A model generated the notes under the pieces. It saw only the letters and a list, made by a program, of their open reading frames with translations, was not told the origin of the DNA and ran no database searches. DNA of 60,083 nucleotides from Verrucomicrobiota bacterium (GTDB lineage: Bacteria; Verrucomicrobiota; Verrucomicrobiia; Limisphaerales; UBA8199), in the NCBI GenBank assembly GCA_003176045.1, contig PSRM01000068.1, positions 1 through 60,083 on the forward strand, given 5' to 3'. This document shows positions 27,933 through 35,315 of this stretch, piece after piece (the first letter of the stretch is position 1; each line of letters starts with the position of its first letter). A program made the position numbers and the translations under genes.

Positions 27933-28541
27933 ATGAGTGAGCCAGAAGAACGAAAATTGGCGGTGCTCGCAGCGAAAGCAGCGGCAGGTGATTGGCAGGC
28001 ATTTGCGGAATTGGCTGAGGTCTTGTGGCGGGACGCGTATTTAATCGCCTTCGCGGTTTTGGGGGATCATGAGGACGCCCAAGATGCCGCCCAGCAAGCC
28101 ATGCTCAACATTGGCCGAAACCTTTGGCAGTTCAATGCCTCGAAAGGCAGCTTCCGCGTTTGGTTTAAAATCATTAGTCGCAATGCAGCGATATCCATTG
28201 GGAGGAAAAGGAAGAGGAATTCGGAATTTTTGAGTCTCGACGCCCCAATTAGCGAGGATGGGAATCTCTCCCTGGGAGACCAACTGGAGGACGAAGCCGC
28301 ATCGGCTCAATTTGAAGCAAATGTCGACTCCGCCAATGTGCGTTCGCTCGTCGAAAAGCTCGATCCTCGTCTGAGATTGGTTGTGACCCTTTTATACCTC
28401 GAAGGCGATGACGATGATCAGAGCTTGGACGCGGTAGCTCGTGTCTTAGAGGTCACGCCGCAACGGGTAGGTCAGTTGAGAAGAATCGCCTTTGATCAGC
28501 TACGTAATTTCGAACATCCCGAAAAAAGCAAAACGATATGA
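27933..28541 (+). CDS. ECF RNA polymerase sigma factor
   Basis: Sigma-70 family protein of about 202 aa. Region 2 is seen as 'FAVLGDHEDAQDAAQQAML' then 'GSFRVWFKIISRNAAI', and region 4 as 'LDAVARVLEVTPQRVGQLR'. The N-terminus starts at ATG 27933, the first codon that gives the family pattern. The stop overlaps the next start (ATGA), so the downstream protein is translationally coupled, the usual place for an anti-sigma partner. It heads the second half of the rightward cluster and probably controls it. Confidence 0.85.
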   Translation: MSEPEERKLAVLAAKAAAGDWQAFAELAEVLWRDAYLIAFAVLGDHEDAQDAAQQAMLNIGRNLWQFNASKGSFRVWFKIISRNAAISIGRKRKRNSEFLSLDAPISEDGNLSLGDQLEDEAASAQFEANVDSANVRSLVEKLDPRLRLVVTLLYLEGDDDDQSLDAVARVLEVTPQRVGQLRRIAFDQLRNFEHPEKSKTI

Positions 28542-29278
28542 AGACGCCCGAAGAGATCATAGAAAGATATGTTGGAGAGATACGCCGTGATGCGCCTCCT
28601 CTGCCGTTGGAGTGGCTAAGGTGCCAGTTGGCTCGTGAGTTTGGGGAGCCGCGTGCCAGGACGTTCAAAGAAGTCTTCCTCGAACAGTTTGATCGCCTGA
28701 AGAAGACCGACGTGTTTCAAAAATGGATTACCACTCCACAGGTTTCCGGGTTCGCGGTTGAGGATTACGTTTATGCTTCGGCTCCTGGGGTTGCCGCTCA
28801 GAAGCCCGCGCTAGCAACCTTCGGGGTCCTCTGGCAGTCGGCAGGCGCGGCCCCTAGGGAAGGAAAACTGGACATCCTCGGAGCCCCGGTTTTGAAAGCG
28901 AACGGCGATCTGGTGCTGGGCATCCGGGTCTCAGAAGCATCTACCCTCGCCGGCGAGAACGTGGCATTAGCGGTTTTCCATTCCGGTGGAACCCAGTTAG
29001 TGCCGCCAATGGAGTTAGCCGTGGGAGCCCACGTAACATTGACGATTCCAGTACCTCCCGAATTGAGGGACAAAATTCATTCCGCGACGTTAGCTGATTT
29101 TCCATTTCGATTCGCGGTGGTTGCGGAAGAGGCAGAACCCGACGGGCCAGGTATTGCAGCGGCGTTGAATGGTGAGGGCTTCGGAGGGAAATGGATAGAA
29201 TGGCTTAAGCAGCTTGTTTACCGTTGGTCCATCCGACAAAAAGGGGCGGATCTCAACGCGGCCTCACGTTCCAATTAG
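28538..29278 (+). CDS. Sigma-coupled protein of unknown function
   Basis: 246-aa protein with a start overlapping the sigma stop. The N-terminus is helical and charged ('IIERYVGEIRRDAPPLPLEW'). The middle carries an Ala/Gly-rich beta domain, with 'PVLKANGDLVLGIRVSE' and 'VTLTIPVPPELR'. No transmembrane helix is evident. Its position suggests a regulator or anti-sigma factor, but no zinc motif or known anti-sigma domain is visible, so that is inference only. A short C-terminal segment is basic and aromatic. Confidence 0.5.
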   Translation: MKTPEEIIERYVGEIRRDAPPLPLEWLRCQLAREFGEPRARTFKEVFLEQFDRLKKTDVFQKWITTPQVSGFAVEDYVYASAPGVAAQKPALATFGVLWQSAGAAPREGKLDILGAPVLKANGDLVLGIRVSEASTLAGENVALAVFHSGGTQLVPPMELAVGAHVTLTIPVPPELRDKIHSATLADFPFRFAVVAEEAEPDGPGIAAALNGEGFGGKWIEWLKQLVYRWSIRQKGADLNAASRSN

Positions 29279-29282
29279 ATGT

Positions 29283-31019
29283 ATGCTGGCTCCGACAACA
29301 CGTGATGCCAGCGATGAATTGTTTGGCTGGCTGATTCGCTTTCTTGCGTTTTCTGAACGCAGGTGGCGAAATGGCTTGAGCGTGCTGGAACCGCTTTTTA
29401 ATCTGACGACATGCTGGGAATTCTGGTGGGAGTCCTCCGTCGGTGAAGAAGATCGTCGAGAAATTCAGAACTCGGCTGCTCTAATCCTGAATGACGAACA
29501 AAAAGGTTTCGTCGATAATCTTCGAGAATGGTTCAGCCTGAAATTTGGCGGTGAAGCTCCTGCACGCTTCGCTCTTCTACAAGTTTCGAATATTCCGGTT
29601 TTCGCTCAATGGCGCGCTTTTGATGATGTTCGCGCCTCGTGCTTGAATCGGATCAATTTCCCTGTTCTACGGAGCGGGGCCGATGGCGCCATTGAGGGAC
29701 TATGCGTTTTTTTGAGGCCTCGTACCTCCGGAGAACCAGCCATCAAGTGTTCGGAGGATGTTCTCCTCGGTCCCGCCGACATCTCTCAAGCCCGCGATGG
29801 AGTAATGAATTCCTTAAGCAACCTGGGGATTCTTCGGACTGCATTGGTCGGATCGCTCGCAGGATGGCTTTCCGCACGGGCGATCGGACGCTTTGTTGCT
29901 TTGCTTATCTGGCTGGCCGTTTTGTCCGGGATTGCAGCCATAGTCATATGTGGACCATGGCTTGACCATTACGCGGTTAAATATGTTTTGGTCGCGGTGC
30001 TTTGGTTGTATGTGCTCGTAGTGCTTTTTCCCACATCGCGCGTTCTCAAAGAAGTCCGGTTCGGCGTGCGGCTCAGGAATGTGCTCGAGACCCACCAGAT
30101 TTGCATTTTACCAGGCAACTTAGGAAGAGGCTCTCACGTAGTGGCAGTTGGCTCCTCCTTCACGTTGGCTCTCGGAGTCGGAATTCTTTCGAGCGCATTT
30201 GAAGCCGCAAGGCCTTCACGAGACTCTTGGCTTTGGGGGTGGCTTTATGAACGGCTCAAACACCAATTGGCCAATTGGGCTTTTACGGGCGTGCTCCGTT
30301 CCAATGGAGCTGTTGTCAACGTCGATAAGGACCACATGGCAACCAAATATGAAGCGTGTCGCAATCACCCTGATATTACCGTGTTGGTCATGCCAAAGCA
30401 GAACTTAGATATTCCTTTATTGGCACCCAAGTTCGACCGACTTATTCGCCCTTCGCCAGGATTTGCTCCAGTCGCAGCTTCGTCAGCGCTCAGGGTCTAT
30501 CGCAGTCGTGACCTCTCCAGCGTTCTTCTCGATATCGGCGGGATTCGGTCACGCGTCGCTGCTCTCAATACGATATTGGGTTTGTTGTGCAGCATGTGTC
30601 TTCTGGCCGGTACCCCCGAGATATGGAGAATGTTCCATCCTCCGCCAATTCCAAAACCAGTGGTTTGGAAGTGCGAAGATGCATACTATTCAAAAACGGC
30701 CGGGCCAGTGTTTCATCTTGTCGTGGAGACGGAGTCACCGAGTGCCTTTGTTGTTCGCATTGCCACACCGGTGCTTTCCAAAGAACGAATCCCCTTCTAT
30801 CCTGACAGACACGCCGTTGGGCAGGCTTGGGCTGAGATACCGCTGCCCAATACTCCTGGGCACGGCCTCGACACATCTATCCTCGTGGTCTTGCCACAAA
30901 CGTTTCTCGGCAGGGAGTTAAAAGACACGGTGATTCTGGAAGAAAAGCTCGATGGCCTTCGCCTGGCAGCCGCAGCGGAAAAAGAGGCGTTTTTTCGACA
31001 GGGAAAGAACACGAAATGA
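29283..31019 (+). CDS. Multi-pass membrane protein of unknown function
   Basis: 578-aa protein. The N-terminal 190 residues are soluble and helical. Hydrophobic helices occur near 'FVALLIWLAVLSGIAAIVIC' and 'YVLVAVLWLYVLVVLF', possibly at 'SSFTLALGVGILSSAF', and near 'ILGLLCSMCLLAG' before a C-terminal beta-rich domain. No family is recognised. The start at 29283 lies 4 bp after the stop of the previous gene, in frame with the longer open frame. Its place between the sigma pair and the exported proteins suggests a membrane component of the same system. Confidence 0.6.
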   Translation: MLAPTTRDASDELFGWLIRFLAFSERRWRNGLSVLEPLFNLTTCWEFWWESSVGEEDRREIQNSAALILNDEQKGFVDNLREWFSLKFGGEAPARFALLQVSNIPVFAQWRAFDDVRASCLNRINFPVLRSGADGAIEGLCVFLRPRTSGEPAIKCSEDVLLGPADISQARDGVMNSLSNLGILRTALVGSLAGWLSARAIGRFVALLIWLAVLSGIAAIVICGPWLDHYAVKYVLVAVLWLYVLVVLFPTSRVLKEVRFGVRLRNVLETHQICILPGNLGRGSHVVAVGSSFTLALGVGILSSAFEAARPSRDSWLWGWLYERLKHQLANWAFTGVLRSNGAVVNVDKDHMATKYEACRNHPDITVLVMPKQNLDIPLLAPKFDRLIRPSPGFAPVAASSALRVYRSRDLSSVLLDIGGIRSRVAALNTILGLLCSMCLLAGTPEIWRMFHPPPIPKPVVWKCEDAYYSKTAGPVFHLVVETESPSAFVVRIATPVLSKERIPFYPDRHAVGQAWAEIPLPNTPGHGLDTSILVVLPQTFLGRELKDTVILEEKLDGLRLAAAAEKEAFFRQGKNTK

Positions 31020-31028
31020 AATGAGAAT

Positions 31029-31814
31029 ATGAAAGGCTTTTCTCTTCAATTTGATATTCGCCGCCCCCTTCGAGCGGCCGCATTTATCGCATTACTGGGC
31101 AGTGGCCTTCTCGGCTGTGGTCGCGACAGCACACCGGCTCCGTCAATCTTCGGCATTCGAATCGCTCCGAACCCCGTTCCAGTTGGCGGAAAAGGAGAAA
31201 TAACTTTGTCGGTATCGTATCCGCGCCCGCACATGCACTTTTCATGGACCGTAACTGGTGGGAGCCTAAATCCAACGGAAACAACCAATCCGTCGACTAC
31301 CTTTGTTGCTCCGGAAAAGCCAACTCCGGTAAGGCTGAGTGTCTCGTTGGAGTGGAACGGTCAAACTGTGAGTACGAGGGAAGAGGTCGTGGAGGTTGTT
31401 GCGTCCACGGAGACGTCAACTTTTCCAAATGCGTTAGCTTCTGCTTTGGGTTCTTCTCCAACGATGATCTCGATCAGTACCGTGCCGCGTTGCGATCCAA
31501 AGGGAGGACCGAATTCAGAAGATGATATCGCCGGCCTTGTCAAGTTGAAAGACTCGTCTGCTAGCGTCAATGACTATGGCGTTGTAATCTATACTAAGAC
31601 GGACGACTGGTGGGTTCAGCCGCAGGCGTCTTACCCAATATCCACAATCGGAAGCGACGGTTCTTTCAAGGAAACGATTCATACTGGAAGCGAATACGCT
31701 GTGCTTCTTGTCAGAAAGGATTTTCAACCGTTGCCTCGAATTCCCGTTCTTCCACCACGTAGCGGAGACATCCTGGAAATTGCTCGAGTAAAGGGCAAGA
31801 GCAATAGCCCATGA
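31029..31814 (+). CDS. Lipoprotein with WYVQP/SEYAALLV module (copy 1)
   Basis: Lipoprotein of 261 aa with an 'LLGSGLLGC' lipobox. Residues of about 40-125 form an Ig-like beta domain ('FSWTVTGGSL', 'VRLSVSLEW'). The C-terminal 95 residues are the first of three related modules in consecutive genes: 'VVIYTKTDDWWVQP', then 'IGSDGSFKETIHTGSEYAVLLV', then 'LPPRSGDIL'. The module also occurs at the ends of the next two proteins. Outer-membrane or periplasmic display is likely. Confidence 0.7.
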   Translation: MKGFSLQFDIRRPLRAAAFIALLGSGLLGCGRDSTPAPSIFGIRIAPNPVPVGGKGEITLSVSYPRPHMHFSWTVTGGSLNPTETTNPSTTFVAPEKPTPVRLSVSLEWNGQTVSTREEVVEVVASTETSTFPNALASALGSSPTMISISTVPRCDPKGGPNSEDDIAGLVKLKDSSASVNDYGVVIYTKTDDWWVQPQASYPISTIGSDGSFKETIHTGSEYAVLLVRKDFQPLPRIPVLPPRSGDILEIARVKGKSNSP

Positions 31815-31897
31815 CAGACCCACGGTGTCGTAAAGGGAAAGAGTTTGAAATCGCATCCAAAACTGAAACAACAAAACGCAATAACGAAAGGTTCAAT

Positions 31898-32380
31898 ATG
31901 AAAAGCATCAAACAATCAGCCATGTTGCGCGCGGTTGCAGCAGCGTGTGTTTGCTTATTATTCACTCCTGGCCCCGCGCCTGCGCAGTCCGATGCCGGGA
32001 AGGTCAGTAAGCCAACCATCAAACTTCTGACTGTTCCCAAAATCCCGCCCGGTCCAGAGAAAACGGCTGAAATCGCGGGAAAGGTCAGCGGGGTCTCCCC
32101 CCTGAAGGACTTCCGAGTCGTGATTTACTCCAAATCGGATCACTGGTACATCCAACCGGCTAAGGATAACCCTTATACTGAAATCGGCGATGAAGGGGAG
32201 TTTTCCACTGACATTCATGGCGGCACCGAGTATGCGGCCTTGCTGGTGAAGCCAAGCTTTAAACCGGAAGCGCAAATTGATCACCTTCCCCGGGTTGGCG
32301 GCGAGGTCCTTGCCCTCGTGCGCAAGGAGAGTAAGTCGGGAAGCGCAGACAAGGAGAGTAAGTCGGGAGGCGCAGAATGA
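31898..32380 (+). CDS. Secreted WYVQP/SEYAALLV module protein (copy 2)
   Basis: Exported protein of about 160 aa with a signal peptide ending near 'PAPAQS'. The mature protein is almost only the shared module: 'VVIYSKSDHWYIQP', 'HGGTEYAALLV' and 'LPRVGGEVLALVR'. ATG 31898 follows AAAGG. The last 18 residues come from a 27-bp tandem duplication (KESKSG.A. twice), so the tail length may vary between strains. Probably a soluble or loosely bound partner of the two neighbouring module proteins. Confidence 0.68.
   Translation: MKSIKQSAMLRAVAAACVCLLFTPGPAPAQSDAGKVSKPTIKLLTVPKIPPGPEKTAEIAGKVSGVSPLKDFRVVIYSKSDHWYIQPAKDNPYTEIGDEGEFSTDIHGGTEYAALLVKPSFKPEAQIDHLPRVGGEVLALVRKESKSGSADKESKSGGAE
32324..32377. 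repeat. 27-bp in-frame tandem duplication
   Basis: Two adjacent 27-bp units (32324-32350 and 32351-32377) with two differences, each encoding nine residues at the C-terminus of the 160-aa module protein. It is probably made by slippage or unequal recombination. Confidence 0.8.
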
Positions 32381-32399
32381 GTCTTTTTTGATTCGCGCC

Positions 32400-33593
32400 A
32401 TGAAGAATCATTATTCTAAACCGCCGCTCACGTCTCCAGCAGCCTTGCTGGCGCTCGCAATTGTAATCATGTGTATCGGAATGCGAGCCGAAACTGACAA
32501 CGGCACACGAATCGCGGAAGCGAAATCCGGGGCCGCGGAACGCACCATTGATTTTTCGGGCTTCCGCTGGTGGGTCAAGAAATCGGCCACTGGATCAAAG
32601 CTGGGGCCTGGCCCAAATTTCTGGAGCGATTCTTCTAAAAATGTGTGGGTCGATGACCAAGATAGGCTTCATTTGAAAATAACGCGCAAGAAAGACCAGA
32701 CTGGCAGGGCGAGTTGGTTCTGCGCTGAGGTCGTCTCTGCTAAATCGTTTGGATATGGCAATTATACGTGGCAGGTTGATTCGCCGATTGTAGCGCAGTC
32801 CAAGACCGTACTAGGGCTATTCACTTGGGATGATAGTCCAGAAAGCGCGCAGTTCCACCATCGGGAGATCGACGTCGAACTAATATCGACCTGGGGAGAA
32901 ACTAACAGTCCCCGGAACGCCCAATTTTGCGTCCAGCCTTACACAAGGTCACGCAACCGGCATCGATTTTCAATAACAGACAGCACACCTCCCACAACGA
33001 CCCACATGTTTAATTGGGGAGAAAGCAACGTTTTCTTTCGCTCATTTCGCGGCGACGCCAATAAAACCCCAGAGACGACGGACATCATCAGCGATTGGAG
33101 ATTTGCGCAGCCCGGTGTTCCTCCGTCGGGAGAAGAAAACGTGCGCATGAACCTGTGGTTGACTGGGCCCATCAATGACGACGCGGAGGAACCCGAAGTG
33201 ATCATTAGCAAGTTTCAGTTCAAGCCGGAACGACCGGCAAGTCCGGCGGCGCCAAAAACGCCCGAAGTGACCATCTTGACCGTTCCGCCCTCCAGTCTGC
33301 GCCCAGGGCCGGTTGGCATGGGCAGGATCGTCGGGACTGCCAGCGGGATCAATCCTATTGAGTGCAAGGTACTAGTCTATGCCTACGGTGACCGCTGGTA
33401 TGTACAGCCAATGGCAGTTAATACCGATGCAATCATAGGAGTAGATGGGCGGTGGACGTCCAGCACCCACGGAGGTTCGGAGTATGCCGCTTTGCTAGTG
33501 AAGGCGGGATACAAAGCGCCAGCAACGATGGCAGTGTTGCCTTCAATCGGAGGAGATGTCTTAGCGGCCGTAAGAGCAACGCCTAAGGACTAA
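32400..33593 (+). CDS. GH16 family glucanase with WYVQP module (copy 3)
   Basis: Exported glycoside hydrolase of about 397 aa. After a signal peptide (about 1-30), residues 45-275 form a GH16 jelly roll. 'SFGYGNYTWQVDSP' precedes the catalytic motif 'HREIDVELI' (E.D.E; nucleophile and acid/base Glu), and 'HMFNWGESNVFFRSFRG' fits the active-site cleft strands. The last 110 residues are the third copy of the shared module ('DRWYVQP', 'HGGSEYAALLV', 'GGDVLAAVR'). GH16 enzymes cut beta-1,3- and mixed beta-glucans or marine galactans; which one applies cannot be told. It lies 20 bp after the previous gene. Confidence 0.78.
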   Translation: MKNHYSKPPLTSPAALLALAIVIMCIGMRAETDNGTRIAEAKSGAAERTIDFSGFRWWVKKSATGSKLGPGPNFWSDSSKNVWVDDQDRLHLKITRKKDQTGRASWFCAEVVSAKSFGYGNYTWQVDSPIVAQSKTVLGLFTWDDSPESAQFHHREIDVELISTWGETNSPRNAQFCVQPYTRSRNRHRFSITDSTPPTTTHMFNWGESNVFFRSFRGDANKTPETTDIISDWRFAQPGVPPSGEENVRMNLWLTGPINDDAEEPEVIISKFQFKPERPASPAAPKTPEVTILTVPPSSLRPGPVGMGRIVGTASGINPIECKVLVYAYGDRWYVQPMAVNTDAIIGVDGRWTSSTHGGSEYAALLVKAGYKAPATMAVLPSIGGDVLAAVRATPKD

Positions 33594-33600
33594 GAAGAAT

Positions 33601-35298
33601 ATGAATATTGATCCGCATTTGCTTAAACGCTTCGCTCCAGCAATGGTTGTTTGGCTCGCCATCGCCGAACTCGTCCATAGTGAAGGTACGAAGCAGCTAT
33701 ACAACGATGCCGGGCTTTACGCCGGCACTCCCCCTGGTTCTGTCACTATGGATATTTATTACTGGTCCGCTACAGGCGGTCCGGTGATAAATGCAACGGT
33801 CTCGGCGACGAACGCCCCCGAAGGGCGCTTAGTTGCCCAGGCAGTTGTGAGTACTCACTGGGGTGGTTGGGGTATCTTCAATGTGGCCAGCAACAACCCT
33901 TCTCAGACAGTCGCGGTTGATTATTCTGATTACGCCGGAGGAGCTCTCCGATTCTGGTTGTGGAGCCAGGACGAGCTCGAGGTGCAGATAGAATATCTCA
34001 CTGGTGACGGCTCAGCCCAGGATCAAAAGGTCACCCAAGTGATTCCGTCCACTCAAGGTCAATGGAGTGAGATCGTCATCCCATTTGATGCCTTTCCCTC
34101 GTACCCGACTTTTCCTGGCGGTCTGAACCTGCAGCAGATCATTGGGCCTTTTCTCATAAGCACGAGCACCGGGAGCGGAGCGACGACTGCGCCTAAGAAC
34201 TGGTATGTGGATGACGCGCGGGTCACTAAGCCGTTCTCTCAGTTAGCAATTCATCCTCCGATAACACAGGTCAATCCTGGCCAGCATCGCCAGTTCACGA
34301 TTGAGGGGGTATCGAGCAACGGTGAGCCGGTGCTGGTTTATGGCGGCTTCAGCGTCAGCACCAACGTCGGCGGGTTAAATGTCAGCGCGCCATCGCTGGC
34401 CTCAAGTTCGGTGCTGACCGCCAACCACACGAGCGGAAGCATTACGGTTATGGCAACGAATGCAACTTCACCCGTTACAGCAACTGCGAACGTGCAGATC
34501 ACTTCCGCGAACCTGCAGCGAGAGTTCGGAGTGGTCAGTGACACGCGTACCAATCTGAACCTGGATGTGGACTCTAAGTTGCTGGCCTTTTTTGGCGGCT
34601 CCGCCTCGTCCGCGCCCGTGATCACCAATAACATCTATGATCGGGTCGAGGGTTTCTCCAGCGTCCAGACGACTGTGAATCAGATCAGTGCCGACAGCTT
34701 CTCCGGTTGGACGGTCCAGTGGGGCCTCGCCGGTTCGGCAGACACTAATACAACCGACATGAGTTGGTTTTACGACGGCTTTATCCGGTTTGCTCTGAAG
34801 GCCCCTGCCGCTTTGCAGACAAATTTTGTGGTCGGAATTCGCTCCGGGAATGTCCCTGCTTCCACTGAATTGAGCAAGGTGCCTCTGGCGGGTTACGCCA
34901 CGTTCGATAATCAATGGCACGAAGTAGCCATTCCCATCAAAATCTTTGCCGGATCACGGCCCTGGGCCGATTTGAGCAGGACAAAGAATTTTTTTACGAT
35001 CACGGTTGTGGGGAACACAGGTCAGCAAACATTCCTCATCGATAATGTGCGATGGGACACAGGGATAAACGCGACAAATGCCGGTTTGCGGATTGTAAAC
35101 GCTTTTCGGCAGGGAGCTGATTTTCATCTGAATTTTGCGGGACCGCCTGGGTTTGCCTTCACGCTCCAGTCCACAACCAACTTCTCGAGTTGGACCAACA
35201 TCCTACAAGACGTTCTCAGCGATAGTCCATATTCATTTGTCCATAGTAATGCGCTGCGGAACGCACGGACGCTTTACCGGCTACTAGGCACGCCCTGA
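33601..35298 (+). CDS. Secreted carbohydrate-binding-like protein
   Basis: Exported protein of 565 aa without a catalytic domain that I recognise. Two galactose-binding-like beta-sandwiches (about 30-210 and 320-480) each end with a ligand-face strand and a domain-closing 'WYVDDARV' or 'FLIDNVRW'. An Ig-like domain lies between them (about 215-305). The final 65 residues carry the C-terminal module common to exported proteins here ('FTLQSTTNFSSW' ... 'LYRLL'). It sits between GH16 and GH-A enzymes and probably binds the same polysaccharide. Confidence 0.62.
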   Translation: MNIDPHLLKRFAPAMVVWLAIAELVHSEGTKQLYNDAGLYAGTPPGSVTMDIYYWSATGGPVINATVSATNAPEGRLVAQAVVSTHWGGWGIFNVASNNPSQTVAVDYSDYAGGALRFWLWSQDELEVQIEYLTGDGSAQDQKVTQVIPSTQGQWSEIVIPFDAFPSYPTFPGGLNLQQIIGPFLISTSTGSGATTAPKNWYVDDARVTKPFSQLAIHPPITQVNPGQHRQFTIEGVSSNGEPVLVYGGFSVSTNVGGLNVSAPSLASSSVLTANHTSGSITVMATNATSPVTATANVQITSANLQREFGVVSDTRTNLNLDVDSKLLAFFGGSASSAPVITNNIYDRVEGFSSVQTTVNQISADSFSGWTVQWGLAGSADTNTTDMSWFYDGFIRFALKAPAALQTNFVVGIRSGNVPASTELSKVPLAGYATFDNQWHEVAIPIKIFAGSRPWADLSRTKNFFTITVVGNTGQQTFLIDNVRWDTGINATNAGLRIVNAFRQGADFHLNFAGPPGFAFTLQSTTNFSSWTNILQDVLSDSPYSFVHSNALRNARTLYRLLGTP

Positions 35299-35315
35299 GG
35301 ATGGAGGCAAGGCAT

